Shown: piece by piece, positions 35,794 to 48,242 of the stretch
How the letters are laid out: the number at the start of each line of letters is the position of its first letter
How positions within the stretch are numbered: the first letter of the stretch is position 1
Source: Diploptera punctata
Taxonomy: Eukaryota > Arthropoda > Insecta > Blattodea > Blaberidae
Reading direction: 5' to 3'
DNA length: 64,000 bases
Assembly: GCA_030220185.1 (NCBI GenBank)
Contig: JASPKZ010007428.1
Span: forward strand, 1,216,501 to 1,280,500
Translations under genes and position numbers: made by a program
The notes under the pieces: model-generated
What the model was told of the DNA's origin: nothing
Databases searched by the model: none
Seen by the model: only the letters and a program-made list of their open reading frames with translations

Positions 35794-36508
35794 GACTATT
35801 TAACTCATGCCCCAAATGGGAGTTAATGACCAATCACGTTTCAATGATTTCTCTTTTACAACAAATCAGACTCGTGTTTCACGAAATATTTATCAGTGTT
35901 GTAATTACCATATAGTAAAGGAAGCTCCTCCTTTTTAATATTCTGAACAGGTCTGACCATTATTTTGCAGTGACTGAGCCCGTAAGAAATACGGCTACCA
36001 GATTGTATATATAGTGCATGAATGTCAACACATGCCGGATGCGGGAGTTAATATAAAAACATTTGTGGCAATTGATAAAACCACAAAAAAAAGAAACCAC
36101 TGTTTGCACTTTCTTAAATGTATTTTTTCCCAGGTAATAATCCAGAAAAATATAATTGTCATATTTACATCATACGACATCAGAAATGAATTAATATACA
36201 GTTTGATGTGTTTCACTTTTTCTCCACTAGAGAGCATTCTTACAATATTGCGTTCCTTTGGCAATAAATAGTATGATCTGGTTGCAGTGATAAACAAAAG
36301 AAGCAGATGAAGCGTACCTATCGCTTCTCATTCGTTTTCAAACATCGCCGTTTACATTAAATATATAAATATTTTAAAATAACTACAGTTAAATAATGAT
36401 TTCGGAGTAAACAGCTTAATTTTATTCGTTAAATAGTCCTAACAAATGCTACTCTTGATTTCCAAATTATCTAGATAAATTGGAAATCACTCGTGGCATT
36501 ACTTATGA
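35794..36508 (+). repeat. R element copy 3
   Basis: Start GACTATTTAACTCATG, CCAAT at 35830, TATATATA at 36006-36013, AATAAA near 36262, inner end GTTAAATAGTC near 36440. The palindromic tail is truncated to the outer arms (TTTCCAAATTATCTAGAT then AAATTGGAAATCACTCG). Confidence 0.9.
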
Positions 36509-36910
36509 TAATATCCTACTACTACTACCTAACTAGAAGAATATACTAACACATATTAGTATCTCTTGGTGAAAGGATTTAATTTTATAATCGGAGAGTA
36601 TATACAATTGTAATGGAAGAGTTTGAAGTCTTAAGTACGCAACCGAGAGGAACTTACGTTGCAAATGCTTCAGCACTTTTTTCAAGATATGAGTAAATTT
36701 TGTCCTGAAAAGACATTAATTTTTGTCTCTACTCTTTAAACAAACACATCACTCAGTTCTTTAAGATCTAGTATCGCGTTTAAAACAAAATAAGATGCGA
36801 TGTAGATGGAAAACAAAATACATGGAAAAAGTTATGCAATCTTATTTTAATTTTAACATTAATATTTTGATCGGTATTTGATATATTTTTGTACATGTTG
36901 TATGATGTTA

Positions 36911-36946
<36 letters not shown>

Positions 36947-37848
36947 GTGTGTATTTTAGTTTAATAACAGTAAATATATATAATAAGAATATTAAAATAG
37001 GTTTAGAAATATGTATAGATAAAACTGTACAGTAATTTCAGTAATCTATTGTGGTATCCGCACTAATGTAAACTAAAATAATGTTTATTTAGCTCTAAGT
37101 GACCTTACCTGCCTGGTAATCAATATTAACTTAATATACGAGTGAAGTACGCAACTAATGCAAAGTTACTCGTATCTTTGTCTCAGACGCAGTGAGCCCG
37201 GGTTCGATACACGGTGAGTGAGAAAATTTTTACAAAAACGTATTACTAATACAAACAAAAAAAAGGCACCAACTAATTTGTTACACATGAAGATCCGGAA
37301 CAGCACGATATTATTTTGTAGGTTACCAAAGGAGAGGTAATAACACTAGCGTTTACAATAATTTATGCATCTGTGTGATATGTCACTCAATTTCAATGTA
37401 TTATATAAAACTATTATACCACCTTTCTTTACATGGTCCTACCAGGATTGAAGAATTCTATAAGCGGATAAATCGGCGAGTTCAAGTCTACGAGAATCCT
37501 GGTTACAATGAATGACAGTTTTTTATCGTGAAATCTTGAGGAATTATAGTCGTCAGCATGAGAGGAATGATTTTATTTACTTGATCTGTCAGCCGCAGCT
37601 TGAACTGGTCTATCCAATATATCCCAGCATCAGAGAATGTATCCGTCTGAGTGTTAAAAATCAACGGGTGGGGGAACGGGCCCTTACTCGCGTCAGTCAC
37701 ACACCGGGTCGCCCCTTTCTCTATTTATTTTCGAAATACCCTTATACATATTCAAGCTAGTTTCACAATTTCTGGCAGCCATTATTATTATTATTATCAT
37801 TATTATTATTATTATTATTATTTATATTATTGTTATTGATAATACAAA

Positions 37849-37883
<35 letters not shown>

Positions 37884-38801
37884 TTATCAGTATGGTTTCG
37901 TACATTTTGGTTTTAAAGTCACAAAATATGAACTATTAATTTCAGACTAATATAGGCTATTATCCTCTCATCAGTATATTTTTAATCCGCGATACACAGA
38001 TCTACCTCGTTAACATAAAAAATCGCGGGGTTTGTCATGAAAACTTTATCTTGTTGGTGACTGGTGAGCCTACTGAACTGTAAGATGAACAGTAACTATA
38101 GCATAAACTTCACACTTCAAGCGTGTAGCGCTATACGGGTACAAGAGTTATCTAATTCTATTAGCGCAAGAGTATGATGTACACTTTAGGCGGTACAAAT
38201 GTATCCATTGTGTTCTTCCTCAGTTATTTTTGAACGCAATAAATTTAACCATGTATTTTGCGATCCAAGCTTCACACTTGAGGCACGTACGCTGCAAGTT
38301 TTCAATAAGTTGAAGCAACAGTATAGTATAGTGTTCACTCTACGCATCACAAATTTATTTGTTGTTTTCTTCGACGGTTTTCTTGAAATGTTGGTTAAAA
38401 ATGTCTATTTGAGATGTTTTCATTTTTCAGTTTGTGAAATTAGCGTACTACAGGAATTATGGTGGTTTTGGTATGCATTCTTTACTTAAAAACATATTTT
38501 AACGGGTTTGGACGATTTTGAGGCTTACAAATCCAACACTTTATAGTCCTACGTAACGGAGAAATTATTTGACTACGAATATAATATTGCGATTATTTGT
38601 ATTAGCCTATATATCATATTATTTTATAATTGTATATCTAACCTTTGTACTTTCACATTGCCGTATGGTAATAAGCCTGATGAATAAATAAGATGTTCTA
38701 ATATAATTAGAAAATATCATAATCGTAAACTTAGCGCGTGGTATTCTAAAGAATTATTTCGGTTTTATAATGACAAATTCAAATATGTCATAATTTAGCT
38801 A

Positions 38802-38805
<4 letters not shown>
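36509..38805. other. Repeat-poor stretch with microsatellites
   Basis: (TA)n runs at 36917-36943 and 37853-37881 and (ATT)n at 37782-37830. The text GCAGTGAGCCCGGGTTCGAT at 37191 looks like an isolated box B. Open frames of 82-96 codons here have no recognisable domain. Confidence 0.5.

Positions 38806-38806
<1 letters not shown>

Positions 38807-38850
<44 letters not shown>
38807..38850. repeat. (AAT)n microsatellite
   Basis: Uninterrupted ATA triplet run. Confidence 0.95.
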
Positions 38851-38851
<1 letters not shown>

Positions 38852-40400
38852 TTTGGCGGTCAGCGTGCAGTGTGTAGCTTTGGGTAGAACGAAAGGTATT
38901 TGTTTTTTACTTCAAATTAAATAAATCAACTGCCCTAATTTAAATATTCTCATTAAAAAAAATTATACAAATTTCGGTGTGCCCGTAAGACGTATTTTTG
39001 CAAAGGTCTGTAACAGAACGTAAACTAGAAACAGCCACACGGCACGAAAGAGTAAAATATATTAGAATAATTGTTTATGAGCTACAGAAGGAGAGAACGT
39101 ATAAATAAGACCCACGATTGGATATATATATATAAGGATTCCTTATAAGATATACAGTATATTAGCGATACAGCATAAATGAAATAAAAAAAGCGTTTAA
39201 AGCACTGATCGTAAATATAGTGTCATACGATTTAATATATAACGTTAATAGCTGTCAAAACATATTCAATTGAAAACCACTTTTTGAGAAATTATCGTTA
39301 AAGTTTTAGACAACCTATTTAGTAAATTCATACACGACTGTGAATAGTATACGAATAGACCTTATAGTGCAAACATATAATACGCATTGTATTGCAATTT
39401 AATGTCTGATTAAATATATAATTGCGTACTATATACTGTAATGGTATATATTCGTTACTACTGTGTAGGCCTATGGAGTCCAAATTTTCCATTAAGAGGA
39501 GCCTGTATGCTTAAATTTGTAAATTTTCTTATGAAAAGCTATTACTCTCTCCTGCAGGTTATTTTATGAGAACATATTTTTAAAAACATCCATTTCATTT
39601 ATTACCTATTGTTTGCTCAAGTAACGTTTTATTCTAATCTTATTACAGCGAAACTGTGCTATTATTGCTGAAATAATGAAATGGAGGAATAATACTTCTC
39701 TGTGACAGGTTTGCATACAGTTTACTTTATAAATACATTTTCGATAAAACCGACCTATACATGGGGGATAGGAACGACAAAATATATTCAATTACGTCAT
39801 ACTGAGTAGTGTTGCGCCTCACGCCAAATTTAGAGCAAATCTTGATGAAGCGTGTGGCATGGCTCTAACTTGGTTAGGACTACTTTGCATGCTAGCCTAA
39901 AATTTCGCGTGGTATTCAACACTTCGCTGAAAATGTAAAGATCACCTATGCCCTACGTGTCCGTGTTCCTAATATTTGATTACTATTTACTTTATTTCGG
40001 CGTGTAACACCTTGACAACAATATGCAATCAATGTTTTCTTCCCACTGTTTTCTACAAATGATAAAACCATTTAAAATCAGTCACATTTCTATAGAATAC
40101 TAGACTGAAGAAGCAAGAATCATTACTTGTTCAAATAATAATGTTATACAGCATAAATAGCTACATTAATTCGCAATTTTCAAACATAAACTCTTATCTT
40201 ACAGTTCGGTTAATATTAGACCCTAAAATTAATACAGTGAACATGTATTGTTATACGATATTAAATAATTACTTTCGCATATATCTGCCCTAAATAATAC
40301 ATACACTTAGACAAAATATATTTTTTTGAGTAAAATAACCATTCTTGTTCTGTGTACAATACTTATACGTACGCGCAATTGCAATTATTTCGAATTGAGT
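38851..40400. other. Repeat-poor AT-rich stretch
   Basis: No family member is recognised. If the candidate exon at 40543 is real, this would be its intron. Confidence 0.4.
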
Positions 40401-40542
40401 AACTACATCTTTACAAAGAAGTTTATGAAATTAGAATTAAGGACATTATTCAGTGAATTTATTATACGACAAATGTAAAAGTGTCCACTATCACCAGTGT
40501 TTAGCGGTAGCGGCAAGTTACAATTAAATTGGCGGTACTTAC

Positions 40543-40612
40543 CGAAAACGCGGCCACCAGAAATATATACGAATCCTAGGATGAAACAAAAGGCAGCAAA
40601 GCCTATAGACAT
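40543..40612 (-). CDS. Candidate first coding exon of an unidentified host gene
   Basis: Minus strand. The start codon at 40612 lies in CGAAACAACATGTCT, an excellent insect initiation context. The codons read MSIGFAAFCFILGFVYISGG then RVF, a hydrophobic segment that could be a signal peptide or membrane anchor. After 23 codons and one extra base comes CG|GTAAGTACC, a near-consensus 5' splice site, giving a phase 1 junction. The surrounding 40.6-41.0 kb is visibly GC-richer than its flanks and belongs to no repeat family in the window. A TATA-like box lies upstream at 40953-40961. No second exon is identified, so the protein is unknown. The alternative is a chance open frame: the 262-codon frame 40403-41191 runs straight through. 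Confidence 0.35.
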
Positions 40613-40672
40613 GTTGTTTCGCGATTTTTCATTAATCAGATTATGTTGGGGTACAAAGAGAGACGCATTGCA

Positions 40673-40866
40673 CTGCAACAGACACTTCAACACACGGCAC
40701 ACTTGTACAGGGCAGAGTACCTCCTGAGAGCAATGGAGTTCATACACAACCAGTGTAGCACATGATCGCAACCTAACTGCCACCCTGTGTCGAGCGGCCG
40801 CTTGCAGTGCCCCGTCGCGGACTACTCCGCAACTACATAGAGTTTGCGCACTTCTCTCTCTCTTAC
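40673..40866 (-). other. Possible 5'-UTR intron
   Basis: On the minus strand CTTGTCAG|GTAAGAGAG (boundary 40867/40866) is a strong donor, and TGTCTGTTGCAG|TG (boundary 40673/40672) a fair acceptor. They would remove 194 nt between promoter and start codon. Inferred from sequence only. Confidence 0.25.
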
Positions 40867-40952
40867 CTGACAAGTCAGGTTCCCCAAAAAAAAAATTATT
40901 CCTTACATACGTGCACCTCCATGACCACGCCTGCTCACACAACGCGGCAAAA

Positions 40953-40961
40953 TTATTTATA
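40953..40961 (-). promoter_or_regulatory. TATA-like box
   Basis: The minus strand reads CATATAAATAATTTT. Transcription would begin about 30 nt downstream, near 40925, ahead of the two candidate splice sites and the start codon at 40612. Confidence 0.3.
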
Positions 40962-41361
40962 TGAGACGATAAATTAGTTAAGAGCCGGCGTAGATTGATA
41001 ACTCGCATCTTGAGCGACAAAACTATGTTAATATTACAAGTCCTCTCGACATCAAAAGAGGCAATTTCAGACACCAAGAAAAGCAGCTTCATCACCGCGC
41101 ACTCTATCAGATATTGTTCTAGAGAACGGAGAAACCACAACACTGGCGCACTCGAATCATTAACACACGATGGAACACGTGTGACGTTCAATTAAAAAAA
41201 AAAAACTCGACTCAGCAAAAAAAAAAAAAATCCTTTCAACACCGTCTACATGGTATTATGAGTGAATTTGAGAGCTTGAAAGGAAGAAGCAAATTTTACT
41301 GTGGTTCATGTCAGTATACGTGTTTACCATTAATTGTGCATAAGTTCCAGTTATTTACATT

Positions 41362-41985
41362 AACTACTTAACTCATGCCCCAAATGGGAGTCAATGCTCA
41401 ATCACGTTACAATGCTTTTTTATTTACAACCAATCACAGTCGTGTTTCGCCTAGAATTTACCAACTAAAGTTTATCATAATAAAGAAAGCTCCTCCTTTT
41501 TAACATTCTGAATAGGCCATAGCATTATTTTGCAGTGAATGACTCACTAAGAAATACGGCTACCAGATTATATATATAGTGCATGAATGTCAACACATAC
41601 CGCATGCGGGAGTTAATATAAAAACATTTGTAGCAATTGATTATACCACCAAAAAAAGAAACCACTCTTTGCACTTTATTAAATGTATTTTTTCCCAGAA
41701 AAATATAATTGTCATATTCACATCATAGGACATCAGAAATGAATTAATATACAGTTTGATGTGTTTCATTTTTTCTCCACTAGAGTGCATTCATACAATA
41801 TTGTGTTCCATTGGCAATAAATAATATGATCTGGTTCTAGTGACGAACAAAAGAAGCAAATGAAGCGTACCAATCTTTTCTCATTTGTTTTCAAACATCG
41901 CCGTTTACATTAAATATATAAATATTTTTAATAATGATTTGTGAGTAAACAGCTTAATTTTATTCGTTAAATAGTCCTAACAAAT
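41362..41985 (+). repeat. R element copy 4 (without palindromic tail)
   Basis: Starts AACTACTTAACTCATG and includes two CCAAT motifs, TATATATAGTGCATG and CATGCGGGAG. It ends GTTAAATAGTCCTAACAAAT, where copy 5 begins at once. Confidence 0.9.
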
Positions 41986-41988
41986 TAT

Positions 41989-43305
41989 GACTATTTAACT
42001 CATGTCCCAAATGGGAGTCAATGACCAATCACATTTCAATGATTTTTTTTATTTTTAATCAATCACAGTCGTTTTACACCTCAATTTTATCAGTTTAATT
42101 TTATCACTGTAAAATCAAGCTCCTCCTTTTTAACATACTCAATACGTCATAGCATTATTTTGCAGTGACTGCATGTGGCTACCAGATTGTATATATTGTG
42201 ATCGAATGTAACCTTGTTACTTAACATTTTCCGATACTTTTATTTTAACACAGTTCCAATAATAGTTCATATTATAATGATATTGTGAAAAGAAAAATTA
42301 ATGTCTGGACCAGGAATCGAACCGTGGACCTGTAGTTTCCCAGACTAGTTTGCAGCCCACTACCCATTCTAGACCTGGCACAAACATTAACAATTCTTTC
42401 CATGTATACAAATCAATAATTCTCGTTTCGTCCGCTGTCAGGTAGGTGACACTACCATCGCCAACGGCCGGCTTCGTTTAGAAGTATCTATATTTGAGAA
42501 TTTTACACCACCACTTTTTCAAATGTTATCTAACATTTTCCAATACTGTTATTTTAACACAGTTCCAATAATGGATCATATTATAATATTTTAATGATAT
42601 TGTGAAAAGGAAAATTAATGTCTCAACCAGGAATCGAACCGTGGAGCTATAGTTCTCCAGACTAGTGTGCACAATATTTGTGCTAGGTCTAAAACGGTAT
42701 CGTCGGTTGCGCACTAGTCTGGAGAACTAGAGGTCCACGGTTTGACTCCTGGTCGAGACATAAATTTTTCTTTTCACAATATCATTATAATATTAGAATG
42801 TAACCTTATCGTGGTTGCGGGAGATAATACAAAAATGTTTGTAGCAATTAATTATACCAGAAAAAAAAGAAACCACTTTTTTCACTTTATTAAAGGTATT
42901 TCTTCCCAGGCAGTAACTTTCCAAAAAAAGATAATTGACATATTTACATCATAGGATATCAGAAATTATATAAATATACAGTTTGATATGTTTCATTTTT
43001 TCTCTACTAATGGTGCATGTTTACAATTTGGTACCATTTGGCAATAACTAATATGATCTAGTGGCAGTGAAATACAGGATGAAACATAACGGTTGGCGCA
43101 TTTTGTTTTCTCCAACATCATTTACATTAAATACATAAATATTTAAAATAACTATATTTAAATAATGATTTCTGAGTAAACAGCTTAATTTTATTCTTTA
43201 AATAGTCCTGACAAATGTCACTCTAGATTTACAAATTCTCTACATAAATAGACTCCTCAATTCGTGAGTCGTGAATTTATCCAAGTTTTGTGACATCACT
43301 CGTTA
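41989..43305 (+). repeat. R element copy 5, carrying a 580 bp insertion
   Basis: Start GACTATTTAACTCATGTCCC at 41989. The copy is interrupted at 42216-42795, continues at 42808 with CGTGGTTGCGGGAG, and runs to GTCCTGACAAATGTCACTC and a full palindromic tail ending near 43305. It is the most diverged R copy. Confidence 0.87.
42216..42795. mobile_element. Composite tRNA-like element with 12 bp target duplication
   Basis: GAATGTAACCTT is present at 42204-42215 and 42796-42807. Inside, a segment of about 125 bp (ACATTTTCC..TATTTTAACACAGTTCC) occurs twice as direct repeats at about 42223-42345 and 42533-42668. Its inverse follows at about 42705-42795. Each unit carries a tRNA-like box B: GGTTCGATTCC on the minus strand twice, and GGTTTGACTCC on the plus strand once. 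It may be a dimeric or trimeric SINE. Confidence 0.7.
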
Positions 43306-43558
43306 GGGGTGCATCACTGAATGAAAAAGTATAGCGTATAACAGAAGTGCAGTGAATGAATAAATTACAAAAGAAGTTCGGTCATATAATTATTTATATG
43401 AAATAGCCTATGATTAGTGGAGACATAGGATTTTTAGTTTTACATTTTCGCTATAATTTAATTTGTATAATTTATAAAGTTTACACTTTATTTAAAAAAT
43501 AAAGCGCAACTTAAATTTTACATTTGAAATACAGAAAAGTAGCAATAAATAGGATTGA

Positions 43559-43870
43559 GGGGGGAACGCCGTAGCGTAGTGGTCAAGGCACTGCGCTACA
43601 AACTGGAAGGTCCCGGAGGGGTCAGGATTTTTAAACTTACCCAAACCCTGTGTCGGTACTATGGCTTTGGGGGTCCGACAGCAGTCAGTTACGAAAATGA
43701 GTACCAGACGCTTGTTCTGGGGGTAAAGGCGGGCCGTTACGCAGAGCTGGGGGGAGCGAAGAACCCCCCCGCCTGATATCAAGTGCGCTGATGGTCCCGA
43801 AAAAGTGGGTGCCTTAAACCTCTTACTACCCTAAGGCCTCCCGAGGCTGTAGTGTGGACCACTTTAACCA
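43559..43870 (+). repeat. SINE4, full-length
   Basis: Box A TAGCGTAGTGG in CGCCGTAGCGTAGTGG. The body AGGATTTTTAAACTTACCC, GAGTACCAGACGCTTGTTC and CACCACTTT-type tail (CTGTAGTGTGGACC) match the other copies. Open frames within it are not genes. Confidence 0.87.
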
Positions 43871-43895
43871 TTTTTATAATAAGAATTAAATAATA

Positions 43896-44822
43896 TCCCA
43901 ATATATAAAACAAATAATTTTGTTTTGTTGGTTTGTTTGTTTTGTTCGTACTCTATGCGCGGACCACAACCGTTGATCCGATTCTGATGTGGCTTTTTGC
44001 AACATGTTTAGGAGATTTCCCGGGATGAACATTCGGCTATAAGAGATTTGTGTGATACTTAACACCTACACCCTTAAATACCGGGGGCCCTTGTAGTGGA
44101 AAACGTGAAAAAAAAGTAGAATCTTTAAACGTTTAAATGGCGTACGCTGCTAAAACCAGTACAAATACAGACAATAAAAATTGTAACAAACAGAATTGAA
44201 TATCTCAAAAAGCTCTACAACAAAGTCTGCGACAGCATATGTTTATCTCTTACGGATAACTCACAATAATCATTTTTGTCTTTCGTTGATGCCAAGAAGA
44301 TCGAGACAAGTAGGCCTACATAGATTCATGTGCAATAGCATAGCAGCACATGCGGGTATTCTTTTGCTGTTAACTCACAATCACGAATTTTGTCTTTAGC
44401 TCATTTATACCAAGATGATCCAGATAAGTAGATTCCCGGCAACTTAAAATATTTACGATAAACATTTATAATTATTTTTTCATTTTGCTTATTAACTAAT
44501 CATAAGAAGTACATTAATTTTTGTCTTTCAGCTCATTTATGCCAAGATGATCGGGATGAGTAGATTCCCGGACAACGCCGTGTAAATGGCACGGGGTATC
44601 TAAAAATAATTACGATATAAATTTTTCCATCTACTTATTTAACTAAACATAAAACATTAATTTTCGTATTTCGGCTCATTTGCCTGGGCAACGCCGGGTA
44701 GCTCGGGGTATCTAAGAAATATTAATTTATAATTCTTTTTCCTTTTACTTATTCAACTAAACATAAAAGCACATTAATTTTCATTCATTTAGGCTGAGCA
44801 GCGCATGCCGGGTATTAGCTAG
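43896..44822 (+). mobile_element. Non-autonomous Helitron with repeated inner ends
   Basis: Start TCCCAATATATAAAAC and end GCATGCCGGGTATTAGCTAG, followed by T. Inside, the hairpin-like phrase GGCAACGCCG(T/G)GTA and the phrase TCTAAAAATA-TT recur near 44570 and 44690. It appears to contain several successive 3' termini. Confidence 0.75.
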
Positions 44823-44860
44823 TAACTCATAAAAATATTATTATTAGCCCATTATAATCT

Positions 44861-45148
44861 AGCGTAGTGGTTAGGGCACTGAGCTACAAGCCGGAGGGTC
44901 GAGGGTTCAAGTCCCGTTGGGGTCAGGATTTTTAAACTGATCCAAACCCTCTGGCGGCACTATGGCCCTGGGGTCGACACAGCCTCTAACGGGAAATGAG
45001 TACCAGACGCTTGTTCTGGGGTACAGGCGGCCGTCACGCAGGGCTGACAACCCGGCTGACATAAAGTGCCGATTGTCCAGAAAAAGTGGGAGCCTTAACC
45101 TCCTACTACCCTAAGGGCCTCCGGGCCTGTTGTGGGATCACTTTACTT
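44861..45148 (+). repeat. SINE4, full-length
   Basis: Box A TAGCGTAGTGG and an intact box B (GGGTTCAAGTCCC). Body and tail (CCTAAGGGCCTCCGG) match the copies at 43559 and 731. Confidence 0.88.
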
Positions 45149-46400
45149 TATAATGTAATTATGTGATATATTCTTTCCGAATAATATGACGCTAGAAATT
45201 TGCAGTAGGTAATGCAGAATACATCCAGGGTTATAGTGCGTTGCAGGGAACTCATCTGTAAGGTAGTGTCTATATTTATTAGAAATGATATGAATTGTAA
45301 AGGGTTATTGGCATTAATTTAATCGAGGATATTCCCAATAAAACAATAAATTATTTGCATCCATATATCCCTCAAACGGTACCGGAATTTAAACCAGGAG
45401 GTCATGAATACCATCGATCGAATTCTAACATAATCGAGAAAAAAATAGTTTCACTTTTATCTTTGCTCTGGTTTATTCTCTCCCTTTATAGTTACTTTTA
45501 CATGTCTCACTCCAATCGGGCCTTACAGGGACACGAACCTTCCGGGAGAGGATTATACTAGAAACTAATTATATAAATTTCTACGGCAAGAATCTCAAAT
45601 GCTATATACTAAAAAAATCTTATATAACTTCTGTTTTTATGATTTTTATAGAAAGTAGTTCGTGAAAGTATCGTTCAGAATATTAGAAGATGTTCTAAAT
45701 CTCGATCACTGTTTAAAACTTGTAGTTCCGGAACCTGTTAAATGTAGAAAGTGCAAACTTAATAGGTCAGCAATTTTTTAACGTATTTTTATTGACACCT
45801 CAAGTTCTGAGCGTCTTAATTCAAACTTCACGTGGAAGAGCCGAAAAATGTTAGTCAAAGGCCTATATCTTCATGCTTCAGCTTATTTTGCGTGCCATAA
45901 ATGTATGATACGACTCCATTGATTTATGTCCTTTCCGAAGGAATTCATATTTAAGAAATTTACGCCCTTAAAAACTCATCATTCTGACCGAATTTGTACA
46001 CGCGAACCTCGGTACGAGAGGTGAGATTTACAAACATTAGTCCACAAGTAATGGAATTTTCCAGAATGATCATCTCCATATATATGATTTGATACTGGGA
46101 TCCATCATTAGAAACGGATTCGAGGATTGCAAACTATCAAATTACTATTGATATTCCATGTATTATTTTGGCATTCGTAAACACACATACACACACACAC
46201 ACATACACACACACACACACACACACGTATATATATATACATAAATGTATGTATTTCGTAGAATATTTGTTAAAACACGGCCTTCAGATGAATTAACATT
46301 GAGGGTATCTGGAAACGTTCCAGTGAAAAGTAATTACTATAAGTTAAAAAAATATATTTACACCATGTTTGCTCCATTTAAGATTGGGAGTAAAAAATTG
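45149..46400. other. Stretch with (CA)n microsatellite
   Basis: (CA)n at 46186-46227 then (TA)n to 46240. Otherwise no gene or element is recognised. Confidence 0.5.
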
Positions 46401-46405
46401 TAAGA

Positions 46406-47160
46406 ACTATTTAACTGATGCCCCAAATGGGGATCAATGACCAATCACATTTCAATGATTTTTGATTTACAACCAATCACAGTCTTGTTTCGCCTAGAAT
46501 TTACAAATTAAAGTTTATCATAATAAAGAAATCACCTCATTTTTAACATTCTGAATAGGTAATAGCATTATTTTGCAGTGACTGACTCGCTAAGAAATAC
46601 GGCTACCAGATCGTATATATACTGCATCAATGTCAACAGAAAGAGATAATTATAAAAACCATTTGTAGCAATATGATTATACCACAAAAAAATTAAATAA
46701 GAAAACCACTCTTTGCACTTTCTTAAAAGAACTATTTTCCAAGAAAATGGACGTTTGCAGAAAAATATAATTGAACATATTTACGTCATAAGATATAAGA
46801 ATATAATTAATACCTATTTCGTTGGTTATAAATTTCTCCACTAGGGTGCATTCATACAACATTGCGATCCTTTGGCAATAAATAATATGATCTGGGTGCA
46901 GTGACGAACAAAAGAAGCAAATGAAGCGTACCAATCGTTTCTAATTTGATTTCAAACATTGCCGTTTACATTAAATATATAAATATTTTAAAATAACTAT
47001 AGTTAAATAATGATTTGTGAGTTAACAGCTTAATTTTATTCGTTAAATAGACCTAACTAATACCACTCTTGATTTCCAAATTCTCTAGATAAATTCACTC
47101 CTGACTTCGTAAGTCGTGAATTTATCGATGATTTGGAAATCACTCGTGGCATTACTTATG
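46406..47160 (+). repeat. R element copy 6
   Basis: Starts AACTATTTAACTGATGCCCC, has two CCAAT motifs (GACCAATCAC, AACCAATCAC) and a full palindromic tail whose core is TCCTGACTTCGTAAGTCGTG. It contains the same extra patch near 46740 as copy 2. Confidence 0.9.
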
Positions 47161-48142
47161 AAAATTATATTTACAATAAAAAGTAATTTGTAATAATATT
47201 GTAATCAAATTATAATCCTTTAATAATATGTGTTAACTGTTGTTCCAAAAACTACATGTTCCATTGGGAAGCCTCTGGGCACATGACTGGTGTCCAATGA
47301 ATGACAAAGAGGAGGAAGGAGGAAACCGCGCAGGTATTGTTAATTACTGTTTTAAGTAATAAATTACTGCCACTTAAAGTATCTGGAAGTCAGCACGCAT
47401 GCTTGTTATTACTGCAGTCCCGAATTCGACTCTTATTGACAGTAAATTGTACTTGTAGTGAATATTTTAGGTATTTGAACAATTTCCGGGTGTCCCAAAT
47501 CGTGAAATATTAGTTATCGATGCATAAAAGAAGCCAACATTTCTTCCGCCATAGCCTTTATTGAGATGAATCTCGTATCGACAGTGGTGATGAGAATGTT
47601 TTACAATAAGCCTATAATACGTGGTAAATCACAATTTACAATTATGAGTTTATAAAGAGATACTGTATTATGTTCATTCGAGTAAGAGATGAATCTCTAT
47701 GCACTAAAATCATTAGTGTAACAAGAGGTACATTACGTGTTGCCGCTCATTTTGCTATCTTATCTTAGTTCATTATCAAAAATATTGAACAAATTAGCTT
47801 GCGTGTTGGGATCTTTTTTGGGGGGGGAGTAATATCGAGCGCAAAGTGCATACATGTAAATTCTTGGGTTAAATAAGAATAAAGAACGTAAAACCGGAGC
47901 TCAATGAGGAAGTTTACATTTTTTATAGTGAAAAATTTAATATTATTCTGTATTAATTCAACTTAGTTGAATAGTCTTACACTGTTTTTACCATGTGGTA
48001 TGTTGTATCAAATTTCTTCTTTAGGCTAGTACCGTATATATTATAAAGAGGACGAAATCGTACTACAATCAGAGGTAAGATGAGACTCGCTTAGATGAGA
48101 TAGAGAGATAGACATTTTTGTACATTTTATGTAAGTGAGGAT
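47161..48142. other. Stretch without recognised feature
   Basis: No gene or family member is supported. An eight-G run occurs near 47821. Confidence 0.45.
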
Positions 48143-48179
48143 GTGTATACTATCTCTCTCTCTCTTTCTCTCTCTCTCT

Positions 48180-48231
<52 letters not shown>

Positions 48232-48242
48232 ATATATATATA
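48143..48242. repeat. (CT)n then (TA)n microsatellite
   Basis: (CT)n at about 48151-48180 is followed by (TA)n to 48242. The TA run resumes between the next four elements. Confidence 0.95.

Noticed and set aside
36014..36271. Similar 82-85 codon frames in R copies 3 and 8
   Set aside because: They begin at GTG rather than ATG and are broken by indels in the other copies. Sequence identity of the repeats explains the likeness.
40403..41191. 262-codon open frame, the longest outside transposon genes
   Set aside because: It reads through two strong splice donors and a likely promoter and 5'-UTR region. Only the short MSIGFAAF segment looks coding, so the whole frame is not called as a protein.
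43492..43782. 96- and 73-codon frames on opposite strands
   Set aside because: Both lie within SINE4.
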